Source: Lotus japonicus (taxonomy: Eukaryota; Streptophyta; Magnoliopsida; Fabales; Fabaceae). Taken from it: a stretch of 64,000 bases of DNA. The DNA is taken from contig NC_080046.1 in the NCBI RefSeq assembly GCF_012489685.1, forward strand, positions 30,659,763 to 30,723,762, in the 5' to 3' direction. This document shows, piece by piece, positions 25,170 to 38,250 of this stretch (the first letter of the stretch is position 1; each line of letters begins with the position of its first letter). The notes beneath the pieces are model-generated. The model was given only the letters and a program-made list of their open reading frames with translations, made no database searches and had not been told where the DNA came from. Position numbers and translations under genes: made by a program.

Positions 25170-26469
25170 TTTCACGTGGAATTCCACGTGAAAGCTTGGC
25201 TTTTCACCTGGAATCCTGAGATTTCCAAGCTTTTCACGTGGAACTTGGCCAATTTCACGTGGAAACTTGAGTTTTCAAAGCTTTCCACGTGAATCCTGGG
25301 CTATTTCACGTGGAAACTTGAGTTTTCCACGTGAAAACTCGGCATTTTCACGTGGAATGTTGAGATTTCCTAGCTTTCCACGTGACACCTTGGCTTCTCA
25401 CGTGGAATCCTGTGATTTCCACGTGAAACCATGGCTTTTCACGTGGATTCCTGAGATTTCCAAGCTTTTCACGTGGAACTTGGCCTATTTCACGTGGAAA
25501 CTTGAGTTTTTGAAGCTTTCCACGTGAAACCTGGGCTATTTCACGTGGAAACTTGAGTTTTCCACGTGAAACCTTGGCATTTTCACGTGGAATGTTGAGA
25601 TTTCCTAGCTTTCCACGTGAAACCTTGGCTTTACACGTGGAATCCTGAGATTTCCAAGCTTTTCACGTGAAACCTGGGCTATTTCGCGTGGAAACTTGAG
25701 TTTTCCACGTGAAACCTTGGCATTGTCACGTGGAATGTTGAGATTTCCTTGCTTTCAACGTGAAACCTTGGCTTCTCACGTGGAATCCTGAGATTTCCAA
25801 GCTTTTCACGTGGAACTTGGCCAATTTCACTTGGAAACGTGAGTTTTCCTAGCTTTCCATGTGACACCTTGGCTTCTCACGTGGAATCCTGAGATTTCCA
25901 CATGAAACCATGGCTTTTCACGTGGAATCCTGAGATTTCCAAGCTTTTCACGTGGACTTGGGCAATTTCACGTGGAAATTTGAGTTTTCCATGCTTTCCA
26001 CGTGAAACCTGGGCTATTTCACGTGGAAACTTGAGTTTTCCACGTGAAACCTCGGCATTTTCACGTGGAATGTTGAGATTTCCTAGCTTTCCACGTGACA
26101 CCTTGGCTTCTCACGTGGAATCCTGTGATTTCCACGTGAAACCATGGCTTTTCACGTGGATTCCTGAGATTTCCAAGCTTTTCACATGGAACTTGGCCAA
26201 TTTCACGTGGAAACTTGAGTTTTCCAAGAGGCTATTTCACGTGGAAAATTGAGTTTTCCACGTGAAACCTTGGCATTTTCACGTGGAATGTTGAGATTTC
26301 CTAGCTTTCGACGTGAAATCTTGGCTTTACACGTGGAATCCTGAGATTTCCAAGCTTTTCACATGGAACTTGGCCAATTTCACGTGGAAACTTGAGTTTT
26401 TCAAGCTTTCCACGTGAATCCTAGGCTATTTCACGTGGAAACTTGAGCTTTCCACGTGAAACCTTGGCT
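25170..26469. repeat. Domain C HOR copy, 1,300 bp
   Basis: Like the full form but ~52 bp shorter. Near 25,665 the sequence passes directly from AAGCTTTTCACGTG to AAACCTGGGCTATTTCGCG, skipping one F-R dimer (~51 bp). The junction again sits on a CACGTG box. Confidence 0.8.
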
Positions 26470-27299
26470 TTTCACGTGGAATTCCACGAGAAACCTTGGC
26501 TTTTCACCTGGAATCCTGAGATTTCCAAGCTTTTCACGTGGAACTTTGCCAATTACACGTGGAAACTTGAGTTTTCAAAGCTTTCCACGTGAATCCTGGG
26601 CTATTTCACGTGGAAACTTGAGTTTTCCACGTGAAACCTTGGCATTTTCACGTGGAATGTTGAGATTTCCTAGCTTTCCACGGAAACCTTGGCTTCTCAC
26701 GTGGAATCCTGAGATTTCCAAGCTTTTCACGTGGAACTTGGCCAATTTCACTTGGAAACTTGAGTTTTCCAAGCTTTCCACGTGAAACCTGGGCTATTTC
26801 GCGTGGAAACTTGAGTTTTCCACGTGAAACCTTGGCATTGTCACGTGGAATGTTGAGATTTCCTTGCTTTCAACGTGAAACCTTGGCTTCTCACGTGGAA
26901 TCCTGAGATTTCCAAGCTTTTCACGTGGAACTTGGCCAATTTCACTTGGAAACGTGAGTTTTCCTAGTTTTCCATGTGACACCTTGGCTTCTCACGTGGA
27001 ATCCTGAGATTTCCACGTGAAACCATGGCTTTTCACGTGGAATCCTGAGATTTCCAAGCTTTTCACGTGGAATTTGGGCAATTTCACGTGGAAATTTGAG
27101 TTTTCGAAGCTTTCCACGTGAAACCTGGGCTATTTCACGTGGAAACTTGAGTTTTCCACGTGAAAACTCGGCATTTTCACGTGGAATGTTGAGATTTCCT
27201 AGCTTTCCACGTGACACCTTGGCTTCTCACGTGGAATCCTGTGATTTCCACGTGAAACCATGGCTTTTCACGTGGATTCCTGAGATTTCCAAGCTTTTC

Positions 27300-28560
27300 A
27301 CGTGGAACTTGGCCAATTTCACGTGGAAACTTGAGTTTTTGAAGCTTTCCACGTAAAACCTGGGCTATTTCACGTGGAAACTTGAGTTTTCCATGTGAAA
27401 CCTTGGCATTGTCACGTGGAATGTTGAGATTTCCTTGCTTTCAACGTGAAACCTTGGCTTCTCACGTGGAATCCTGAGATTTCCAAGCTTTTCACGTGGA
27501 ACTTGGCCAATTTCACTTGGAAACGTGAGTTTTCCTAGCTTTCCACGTGACACCTTGGCTTCTCACGTGGAATCCTGAGATTTCAACGTGAAACCATGGC
27601 TTTTCACGTGGAATCCTGAGATTTCCAAGCTCATCACGTGGAACTTGGCCAATATCACGTGGAAACTTGAGTTTTTTAAGCTTTCCACGTGAAACCTGGG
27701 CCATTTCACGTGGAAACATGAGTTTTCCACGGGAAACCTTGCCATTTTCACGTGGAATGTTGAGATTTCCTAGCTTTCCACGTGACACCTTGGCTTCTCA
27801 CGTGGAATCCTGAGATTTCCACGTGAAACCATGTCTTTTCACGTGGAGTCCTGAGATTTTTGAGCTTTTCACTTGGAACTTGGCCAATTACACGTGGAAT
27901 GGTTAGATTTCCTAGCTTTCCACGTGAAACCTTGGCTTCTCACGTGGAATCCTGTGATTTCCACGTGAAACCATGGCTTTTCACGTGGAACTTGACCAAT
28001 TTCACTTGGAAACTTGAGTTTTCCAAGCTTTCCACGTGAAACCTAGGCTATTTCGCGTGGAAACTTGAGTTTTCCACGTGAAACCTTGGCATTGTCACGT
28101 GGAATGTTGAGATTTCCTTGCTTTCAACGTGAAACCTTGGCTTCTCACGTGGAATCCTGAGATTTCCAAGCTTTTCACGTGAAACTTGGCCAATTTCACT
28201 TGGAAACGTGAGTTTTCCTAGCTTTCCACGTGACACCTTGGCTTCTCACGTGGAATCCTGAGATTTCAACGTGAAACCATGGCTTTTCACGTGGAATCCT
28301 GAGATTTCCAAGCTCATCACGTGGAACTTGGCCAATATCACGTGGAAACTTGAGTTTTTTAAGCTTTCCACGTGAAACCTGGGCCATTTCACGTGGAAAC
28401 ATGAGTTTTCCACGGGAAACCTTGGCATTTTCACGTGGAATGTTGAGATTTCCTAGCTTTCCACGTGACACCTTGGCTTCTCACGTGGAATCCTGAGATT
28501 TCCACGTGAAACCATGTCTTTTCACGTGGAATCCTGAGATTTTCAAGCTTTTCACGTGGA
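27300..28560. repeat. Tandem duplication, 683-bp offset, at the C/D boundary
   Basis: Sequence from ~27,300 recurs from ~27,983, with shared rare features: AAGCTCATCACGTGG, GATTTCAACGTGAAACC and CCACGGGAAACC. AAACATGAGTTTTCC, the hallmark of domain D, first appears here (~27,715). Similarity ends near 28,560. Confidence 0.8.
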
Positions 28561-29908
28561 ACCTGGGCTATTTCACGTGGAAACATGAGTTTTCCACGGG
28601 AAACCTTGGCATTTTCACGTGGAATGTTGAGATTTCCTAGCTTTCCACGTGACACCTTGGCTTCTCACGTGGAATCCTGAGATTTCCACGTGAAACCATG
28701 TCTTTTCACGTGGAGTCTTGAGATTTTTGAGCTTTTCACTTGGAACTTGGCCAATTTCACGTGGAAACTTGAGTTTTCCAAGCTTTCCACGTGAAACCTG
28801 GGCTATTTCACGTGGAAACATGAGTTTTCCACGTGAAACCTTGGCATTTTCACGTGGAATGTTGAGATTTCCTAGCTTTCCACGTGACACCTTGGCTTCT
28901 CACGTGGAATCCTGAGATTTCCACGTGAAACCATGGCTTTTCACGTGGAATCCTGAGATTTCCAAGTTTTCACGTGGAACTTGGCCAATTGCACGTGGAA
29001 ACCTGAGTTTACCAGGCTTTCCACGTGAAACCTGGGCTATTTCACGTGGAAACTTGAGTTTTCCACGTGAAACCTCGGCATTTTCACGTGGAATGTTGAG
29101 ATTTCCTAGCTTTCCACGTGACACCTTGGCTTCTCACGTGGAATCCTGAGATTTCCACGTGAAACCATGGCTTTTCACGTGGAATCCTGAGATTTTCAAG
29201 CTTTTCACGTGGAACTTGGCCAATTTCACGTGGAAACTTGAGTTTTTTAAGCTTTCCACGTGAAACCTGGGCTATTTCACGTGGAAACATGAGTTTTCCA
29301 CGTGAAACCTTGGCATTTTCACGTGGAATGTTGAGATTTCCTAGCTTTCCACGTGACACCTTTGCTTCTCACGTGAAATCCTGAGATTTCCACGTGAAAC
29401 CATGGCTTTTCACGTGGAATCCTGAGATTTCCAAGTTTTCACGTGGAACTTGGCTAATTGCACGTGGAAACCTGAGTTTTCCAGGCTTTCCACGTGAAAC
29501 CTGGCCTATTTCACGTGGAAACTTGAGTTTTCCAAGTGTAACCTTGGCATTTTCATGTGGAATGTTGAGATTTCCTAGCTTTCCACGTGACACCTTGGCT
29601 TCTCACGTGGAATCCTGAGATTTCCACGTGAAACCATGGCTTTCCACGTGGAATCCAGAGATTCCAAGCTTTTCACGTGGAACTTGGCCAATTTCACGTG
29701 GAAACTTGAGTTTTCCAGGCTTTCCACGTGAAACCTGGGCTATTTCACGTGGAAACTTGAGTTTTCCACGTGAAACCTTGGCATTTTCACGTGGAATGTT
29801 GAGATTTCCTAGCTTTCCACGTGACACCTTGGCTTCTCACGTGGAATCCTGAGATTTCCACGTGAAACCATGGCTTTTCACGTGGAATCCTGAGATTTCC
29901 ATGCTTTT

Positions 29909-32900
29909 TAGGTGGAAACTTCAGATTTCCACGTGAATCCTGGGCTATTTCACGTGGAAACTTGAGTTTTCCACGTGAAACCTTGGCATTTTCACATGGA
30001 ATGTTGAGATTTCCTAGCTTTCCACGTGAAAACCTGAGATTTCCAAGCTTTTCACGTGGAACTTGGCCAATTTCACTTGGAAACTTGAGTTTTCCAAGCT
30101 TTCCACGTGAAACCTGGGCTATTTCACGTGGAAACATGAGTTTTCCACGTGACACCTTTGCATTCTCACGTGGAATCCTGAGATTTCCAAGCTTTTCACG
30201 TGGAACTTGGCCAATTTCACAAGGAAACTTGAGTTTTCCACGTGAAACCTTGGCATTTTCACGTGGAATGTTGAGATTTCTTAGCTTTCCACGTGAAACC
30301 TTGGCTTTACACGTGGAATCCTGAGATTTCCAAGCTTTCCACGTGAAACCTGGGCTATTTCACGTGGAAACATGAGTTTTCCACGTGAAACCTTGGCATT
30401 TTCACGTGGAATGTTGAGATTTCCTAGCTTTCCACGTGACACCTTGGCTTCTCACGTTGAATCCTGAGATTTCCACGTGAAACCATGGCTTGTCAGGTGG
30501 AATCCTGAGATTTCCAAGCTTTTCACGTGGAACTTGGCCAATTTCACGTGGAAACTTGAGTTTTTTAAGCTTTCCACGTGAAACCTGGGCTATTTCACGT
30601 GGAAACATGAGTTTTCCACGTGAAACCTTGGCATTTTCACGTGGAATGTTGAGATTTCCTAGCTTTCCACGTGACACCTTTGCTTCTCACGTGGAATCCT
30701 GAGATTTCCACGTGACACCATGGCTTTCCACGTGGAATCCAGAGATTCCAAGCTTTTCACGTGGAACTTGGCCAATTTCACGTGGAAACTTGAGTTTTTC
30801 AGGCTTTACAGGTGAAACCTGGGCTATTTCACGTGGAAACATGAGTTTTCCACGTGAAACCTTGGTATTTTCACGTGGAATGTTGAGATTTCCTAGCTTT
30901 CCACGTGACACCTTGGCTTCTCACGTGGAATCCTGAGATTTCCACGTGAAACCATGGCTTTCCACGTGGAATCCAGAGATTCCAAGCTTTTCACGTGGAA
31001 CTTGGCCAATTTCACGTGGAAACTTGAGTTTTCCAGGCTTTCCACGTGAAACCTGGGCTATTTCACGTGGAAACTTGAGTTTTCCACGTGAAACCTTGGC
31101 ATTTTCACGTGGAATGTTGAGATTTCCTAGCTTTCCACGTGACACCTTGGCTTCTCACGTGGAATCCTGAGATTTCCACGTGAAACCATGGCTTTTCAGG
31201 TGGAATCCTGAGATTTCCAACCTTTTCACGTGGAACTTTGCCAATTTCACGTGGAAACTTGAGTTTTTTAAGCTTTCCACGTGAAACCTGCGCTATTTCA
31301 CGTGGAAACATGAGTTTTCCACGTGAAACCTTGGCATTTTCACGTGGAATGTTGAGATTTCCTAGCTTTCCACGTGACACCTTGGCTTCTCACGTGGAAT
31401 CCTGAGATTTCCACGTGAAACCATGGCTTTTCACGTGGAATCCTGAGATTTTCAAGCTTTTCAGGTGGAAACTTCAGATTTCCACGTGAATCCTGGGCTA
31501 TTTCACGTGGAAACTTGAGTTTTCCACGTGAAACCTTGGCATTTTCACATGGAATGTTGAGATTTCCTAGCTTTCCACGTGAAAACCTGAGATTTCCAAG
31601 CTTTTCACGTGGAACTTGGCCAATTTCACTTGGAAACTTGAGTTTTCCAAGCTTTCCACGTGAAACCTGGGCTATTTCACGTGGAAACATGAGTTTTCCA
31701 CGTGACACCTTTGCATTCTCACGTGGAATCCTGAGATTTCCAAGCTTTTCACGTGGAACTTGGCCAATTTCACAAGGAAACTTGAGTTTTCCACGTGAAA
31801 CCTTGGCATTTTCACGTGGAATGTTGAGATTTCCTAGCTTTCCACGTGAAACATTGGCTTTACACGTGGAATCCTGAGATTTCCAAGCTTTCCACGTGAA
31901 ACCAGGGCTATTTCACGTGGAAACATGAGTTTTCCACATGAAACCTTGGCATTTTCACGTGGAATGTTGAGATTTCCTAGCTTTCCACGTGACACCTTGG
32001 CTTCTCACGTGGAATCCTGAGATTTCCACGTGAAACCATGGCTTTTCAGGTGGAATCCTGAGATTTCCAAGCTTTTCACGTGGAACTTGGCCAATTTCAC
32101 GTGGAAACTTGAGTTTTTTAAGCTTTCCACGTGAAACCTGGGCTATTTCACGTGGAAACATGAGTTTTCCACGTGAAACCTTGGCATTTTCACGTGGAAT
32201 GTTGAGATTTCCTAGCTTTCCACGTGACACCTTTGCTTCTCACGTGGAATCCTGAGATTTCCACGTGACACCATGGCTTTCCACGTGGAATCCAGAGATT
32301 CCAAGCTTTTCACGTGGAACATTGCCAATTTCACGTGGAAACTTGAGTTTTCCAGGCTTTACAGGTGAAACCTGGGCTATTTCACGTGGAAACTTGAGTT
32401 TTCCACGTGAAACCTTGGTATTTTCACGTGGAATGTTGAGATTTCCTAGCTTTCCACGTGACACCTTGGCTTCTCACGTGGAATCCTGAGATTTCCACGT
32501 GAAACCATGGCTTTCCACGTGGAATCCAGAGATTCCAAGCTTTTCACGTGGAACTTGGCCAATTTCACGTGGAAACTTGAGTTTTCCAGGCTTTCCACGT
32601 GAAACCTGGGCTATTTCACGTGGAAACTTGAGTTTTCCACGTGAAACCTTGGCATTTTCACGTGGAATGTTGAGATTTCCTAGCTTTCCACGTGACACCT
32701 TGGCTTCTCACGTGGAATCCTGAGATTTCCACGTGAAACCATGGCTTTTCAGGTGGAATCCTGAGATTTCCAACCTTTTCACGTGGAACTTGGCCAATTT
32801 CACGTGGAAACTTGAGTTTTTTAAGCTTTCCACGTGAAACCTGCGCTATTTCACGTGGAAACATGAGTTTTCCACGTGAAACCTTGGCATTTTCACGTGG

Positions 32901-33014
32901 AATGTTGAGATTTCCTAGCTTTCCACGTGACACCTTGGCTTCTCACGTGGAATCCTGAGATTTCCACGTGAAACCATGGCTTTTCACGTGGAATCCTGAG
33001 ATTTTCAAGCTTTT
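29909..33014. repeat. Two consecutive basic HOR copies, 1,553 bp each
   Basis: Copies 29,909-31,461 and 31,462-33,014 run in register. Each is about 6.6 monomers long. The fraction comes from the truncated unit after the anchor, where TTTCCACGTGAAAACCTGAGATTTCC skips part of a monomer. Confidence 0.88.
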
Positions 33015-35695
33015 CAGGTGGAAACTTCAGATTTCCACGTGAATCCTGGGCTATTTCACGTGGAAACTTGAGTTTTCCACGTGAAACCTTGGCATTTTCA
33101 CATGGAATGTTGAGATTTCCTAGCTTTCCACGTGAAAACCTGAGATTTCCAAGCTTTTCACGTGGAACTTGGCCAATTTCACTTGGAAACTTGAGTTTTC
33201 CAAGCTTTCCACGTGAAACCTGGGCTATTTCACGTGGAAACATGAGTTTTCCACGTGACACCTTTGCATTCTCACGTGGAATCCTGAGATTTCCAAGCTT
33301 TTCACGTGGAACTTGGCCAATTTCACAAGGAAACTTGAGTTTTCCACGTGAAACCTTGGCATTTTCACGTGGAATGTTGAGATTTCCTGGCTTTCCACGT
33401 GAAACATTGGCTTTACACGTGGAATCCTGAGATTTCCAAGCTTTCCACGTGAAACCTGGGCTATTTCACGTGGAAACATGAGTTTTCCACGTGAAACCTT
33501 GGCATTTTCACGTGGAATGTTGAGATTTCCTAGCTTTCCACGTGACACCTTGGCTTCTCACGTGGAATCCTGAGATTTCCACGTGAAACCATGGCTTTTC
33601 AGGTGGAATCCTGAGATTTCCAAGCTTTTCACGTGGAACTTGGCCAATTTCACGTGGAAACTTGAGTTTTTTAAGCTTTCCACGTGAAACCTGGGCTATT
33701 TCACGTGGAAACATGAGTTTTCCACGTGAAACCTTGGCATTTTCACGTGGAATGTTGAGATTTCCTAGCTTTCCACGTGACACCTTGGCTTCTCACGTGG
33801 AATTCTGAGATTTCCACGTGAAACCATGGCTTTTCACGTGGAATCCTGAGATTTCCAAGTTTTCACGTGGAACTTGGCCAATTGCACGTGGAAACCTGAG
33901 TTTACCAGGCTTTCCACGTGAAACCTGGGCTATTTCACGTGGAAACTTGAGTTTTCCACGTGAAACCTCGGCATTTTCTCGTGGAATGTTGAGATTTCCT
34001 AGCTTTCCACGTGACACCTAGGCTTCTCACGTGGAATCCTGAGATTTCCATGTGAAACCATGGCTTTTCACGTGGAATCCTGAGATTTTCAAGCTTTTCA
34101 CGTGGAACTTGGCCAATTTCACGTGGAAACTGGAGTTTTTTAAGCTTTCCACGTGAAACCTGGGCTATTTCAAGTGGAAACATGAGTTTTCCACGTGAAA
34201 CCTTGGCATTTTCACGTGGAATGTTGAGATTTCCTAGCTTTCCACGTGACACCTTGGCTTCTCACTTGGAATCCTGAGATTTCCACGTGAAACCATGTCT
34301 TTTCACGTGGAATCCTGAGATTTCCAAGTTTTCACGTGGAACTTGGCTAATTGCACGTGGAAACCTGAGTTTTCCAGGCTTTCCACGTGAAACCTGGCCT
34401 ATTTCACGTGGAAACTTGAGTTTTCCAGGTGTAACCTTGGCATTTTCACGTGGAATGTTGAGATTTCCTAGCTTTCCACGTGACACCTTGGCTTCTCACG
34501 TGGAATCCTGAGATTTCCACGTGAAACCATGGCTTTCCACGTGGAATCCAGAGATTCCAAGCTTTTCACGTGGAACTTGGCCAATTTCACGTGGAAACTT
34601 GAGTTTTCCAGGCTTTCCACGTGAAACCTGGGCTATTTCACGTGAGAATGTTGAGATTTCCTAGCTTTCCACGTGACACCTTGGCTTCTCACGTGGAATC
34701 CTGAGATTTCCACGTGAAACCATGGCTTTTCTCGTGGAATCCTGAGATTTTCAAGCTTTTCACGTGGAACTTGGCCAATTTCACGTGGAAACTTGAGTTT
34801 TTTAAGCTTTCCACGTGAAACCTGGGCTATTTCACGTGGAAACATGAGTTTTCCACGTGAAACCTTGGCATTTTCACGTGGAATGTTGAGATTTCCTAGC
34901 TTTCCACGTGACACCTTTGCTTCTCACGTGGAATCCTGAGATTTCCACGTGAAACCATGGCTTTTCACGTGGAATCCTGAGATTTCCAAGTTTTCACGTG
35001 GAACTTGGCTAATTGCACGTGGAAACCTGAGTTTTCCAGGCTTTCCACGTGAAACCTGGCCTATTTCACGTGGAAACTTGAGTTTTCCAGGTGTAACCTT
35101 GGCATTTTCACGTGGAATGTTGAGATTTCCTAGCTTTCCACGTGACACCTTGGCTTCTCACGTGGAATCCTGAGATTTCCACGTGAAACCATGGCTTTCC
35201 ACGTGGAATCCAGAGATTCCAAGCTTTTCACGTGGAACTTGGCCAATTTCACGTGGAAACTTGAGTTTTCCAGGCTTTCCACGTGAAACCTGGGCTATTT
35301 CACGTGGAAACTTGAGTTTTCCACGTGAAACCTTGGCATTTTCACGTGGAATGTTGAGATTTCCTAGCTTTCCACGTGACACCTTGGCTTCTCACGTGGA
35401 ATCCTGAGATTTCCACGTGAAACCATGGCTTTTCAGGTGGAATCCTGAGATTTCCAACCTTTTCACGTGGAACTTGGCCAATTTCACGTGGAAACTTGAG
35501 TTTTTTAAGCTTTCCACGTGAAACCTGCGCTATTTCACGTGGAAACATTTTTCCACGTGAAACCTTGGCATTTTCACGTGGAATGTTGAGATTTCCTAGC
35601 TTTCCACGTGACACCTTGGCTTCTCACGTGGAATCCTGAGATTTCCACGTGAAACCATGGCTTTTCACGTGGAATCCTGAGATTTCCATGCTTTT
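33015..35695. repeat. Expanded HOR copy, 2,681 bp
   Basis: About five extra monomers relative to 1,553 bp, minus ~41 bp explained by a dimer lost at 34,639. The insert includes TTTTCACGTGGAACTTGGCTAATTGCAC monomers, which recur in later copies. Near 35,547, AAACATTTTTCC lacks three bases (GAG). Confidence 0.82.
34639..34650. other. Box-to-box deletion junction (about 41 bp lost)
   Basis: CACGTGAGAATG joins the R box of CTATTTCACGTG to the ATGTTG spacer that normally follows an R box 42 bp further on. One extra A is left at the joint. Confidence 0.75.
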
Positions 35696-36971
35696 CAGGT
35701 GGAAACTTCAGATTTCCACGTGAATCCTGGGCTATTTCACGTGGAAACTTGAGTTTTCCACGTGAAACCTTGGCATTTTCACATGGAATGTTGAGATTTC
35801 CTAGCTTTCCACGTGAAAACCTGAGATTTCCAAGCTTTTCACGTGGAACTTGGCCAATTTCACTTGGAAACTTGAGTTTTCCAAGCTTTCCACGTGAAAC
35901 CTGGGCTATTTCACGTGGAAACATGAGTTTTCCACGTGACACCTTTGCATTCTCACGTGGAATCCTGAGATTTCCAAGCTTTTCACGTGGAACTTGGCCA
36001 ATTTCACAAGGAAACTTGAGTTTTCCACGTGAAACCTTGGCATTTTCACGTGGAATGTTGAGATTTCTTAGCTTTCCACGTGAAACCTTGGCTTTACACG
36101 TGGAATCCTGAGATTTCCAAGCTTTCCACGTGAAACCTTGGCATTTTCACGTGGAATGTTGAGATTTCCTAGCTTTCCACGTGACACCTTTGCTTCTCAC
36201 GTGGAATCCTGAGATTTCCACGTGACACCAAGGCTTTCCACGTGGAATCCAGAGATTCCAAGCTTTTCACGTGGAACTTGGCCAATTTCACGTGGAAACT
36301 TGAGTTTTCCAGGCTTTACAGGTGAAACCTGGGCTATTTCACGTGGAAACTTGAGTTTTCCACGTGAAACCTTGGTATTTTCACGTGGAATGTTGAGATT
36401 TCCTAGCTTTCCACGTGACACCTTGGCTTCTCACGTGGAATCCTGAGATTTCCACGTGAAACCATGGCTTTCCACGTGGAATCCAGAGATTCCAAGCTTT
36501 TCACGTGGAACTTGGCCAATTTCACGTGGAAACTTGAGTTTTCCAGGCTTTCCACGTGAAACCTGGGCTATTTCACGTGGAAACTTGAGTTTTCCACGTG
36601 AAACCTTGGCATTTTCACGTGGAATGTTGAGATTTCCTAGCTTTCCACGTGACACCTTGGCTTCTCACGTGGAATCCTGAGATTTCCACGTGAAACCATG
36701 GCTTTTCAGGTGGAATCCTGAGATTTCCAACCTTTTCACGTGGAACTTGGCCAATTTCACGTGGAAACTTGAGTTTTTTAAGCTTTCCACGTGAAACCTG
36801 CGCTATGTCACGTGGAAACATGAGTTTTCCACGTGAAACCTTGGCATTTTCACGTGGAATGTTGAGATTTCCTAGCTTTCCACGTGACACCTTGGCTTCT
36901 CACGTGGAATCCTGAGATTTCCACGTGAAACCATGGCTTTTCACGTGGAATCCTGAGATTTTCAAGCTTTT
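35696..36971. repeat. Contracted HOR copy, 1,276 bp
   Basis: 277 bp shorter than the basic unit, which equals one monomer (235) plus one R-F dimer (42). The dimer loss is visible at 36,127-36,132, where AAGCTTTCCACGTG runs straight into AAACCTTGGCATTTTC. Confidence 0.82.
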
Positions 36972-37889
36972 CAGGTGGAAACTTCAGATTTCCACGTGAA
37001 TCCTGGGCTATTTCACGTGGAAACTTGAGTTTTCCACGTGAAACCTTGGCATTTTCACATGGAATGTTGAGATTTCCTAGCTTTCCACGTGAAAACCTGA
37101 GATTTCCAAGCTTTTCACGTGGAACTTGGCCAATTTCACTTGGAAACTTGAGTTTTCCAAGCTTTCCACGTGAAACCTGGGCTATTTCACGTGGAAACAT
37201 GAGTTTTCCACGTGACACCTTTGCATTCTCACGTGGAATCCTGAGATTTCCAAGCTTTTCACGTGGAACTTGGCCAATTTCACAAGGAAACTTGAGTTTT
37301 CCACGTGAAACCTTGGCATTTTCACGTGGAATGTTGAGATTTCCTAGCTTTCCACGTGAAACATTGGCTTTACACGTGGAAACCTGAGATTTCCAAGCTT
37401 TCCACGTGAAACCTGGGCTATTTCACGTGGAAACATGAGTTTTCCACGTGAAACCTTGGCATTTTCACGTGGAATGTTGAGATTTCCTAGCTTTCCACGT
37501 GACACCTTGGCTTCTCACGTGGAATCCTGAGATTTCCACGTGAAACCATGGCTTTTCAGGTGGAATCCTGAGATTTCCAAGCTTTTCACGTGGAACTTGG
37601 CCAATTTCACGTGGAAACTTGAGTTTTTTAAGCTTTCCACGTGAAACCTGGGCTATTTCACGTGGAAACATGAGTTTTCCACGTGAAACCTTGGCATTTT
37701 CACGTGGAATGTTGAGATTTCCTAGCTTTCCACGTGACACCTTGGCTTCTCACGTGGAATCCTGAGATTTCCACGTGAAACCATGGCTTTTCACGTGGAA
37801 TCCTGAGATTTCCAAGTTTTCACGTGGAACTTGGCCAATTGCACGTGGAAACCTGAGTTTACCAGGCTTTCCACGTGAAACCTGGGCTA

Positions 37890-38035
37890 TTTCACGTGGA
37901 AATCTCAGGATTCCAAGTGAGAAGCCAAGGTGTCACGTGGAAAGCTAGGAAATCTCAACATTCCACGTGAAAATGCCAAGGTTTCACGTGGAAAACTCAT
38001 GTTTCCACTTGAAATAGCCCAGGTTTCACGTGGAA
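37890..38035 (-). repeat. Inverted satellite segment: left arm of a perfect 146-bp inverted repeat
   Basis: Exact reverse complement of 38,105-38,250, checked base by base. It includes two private box variants (CAAGTGG and CACTTGG in the direct copy) that prove it was copied from that neighbour and not inverted in place. The aligned copy 2,258 bp downstream (40,151-40,290) has ordinary direct-orientation sequence there. Both ends lie at R-box sequence TTTCACGTGG. The 69-bp spacer (38,036-38,104) is direct-orientation satellite. Confidence 0.95.
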
Positions 38036-38104
38036 TCCTGAGATTTTCAAGCTTTTCACGTGGAACTTGGCGAATTTCACGGGGAAACTGGAGTTTTTTA
38101 AGCT

Positions 38105-38250
38105 TTCCACGTGAAACCTGGGCTATTTCAAGTGGAAACATGAGTTTTCCACGTGAAACCTTGGCATTTTCACGTGGAATGTTGAGATTTCCTAGCTTTC
38201 CACGTGACACCTTGGCTTCTCACTTGGAATCCTGAGATTTCCACGTGAAA
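38105..38250 (+). repeat. Right arm of the perfect 146-bp inverted repeat
   Basis: Direct-orientation satellite carrying the altered boxes CAAGTG (near 38,129) and CACTTG (near 38,221). The same direct sequence recurs in later HOR copies (for example near 40,365), so this arm is the donor. Confidence 0.95.

Larger units (their letters stand above)
18701..27560. repeat. Domain C: 1,352/1,118-bp HOR domain
   Basis: Markers are the fused palindrome CACGTGGAATTCCACGTG, ATTTCGCGTGG, TTTCAACGTGAAACC, CACGTGGATTCCTGAG and the 17-bp deletion junction TTCCAAGAGGCTATTTC. The fused palindrome begins at 18,720, 20,231, 21,348, 22,700, 23,818, 25,170 and (damaged) 26,470. From 20,231 onward the intervals are 1,117, 1,352, 1,118, 1,352 and 1,300 bp. 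Length differences of 234-235 bp equal one monomer. Confidence 0.85.

Noticed and set aside
37890..38250. Simple in-place inversion of one segment
   Set aside because: An in-place inversion would give the reverse complement of the expected local sequence. Instead the segment matches the neighbour at 38,105-38,250, including its private box variants.
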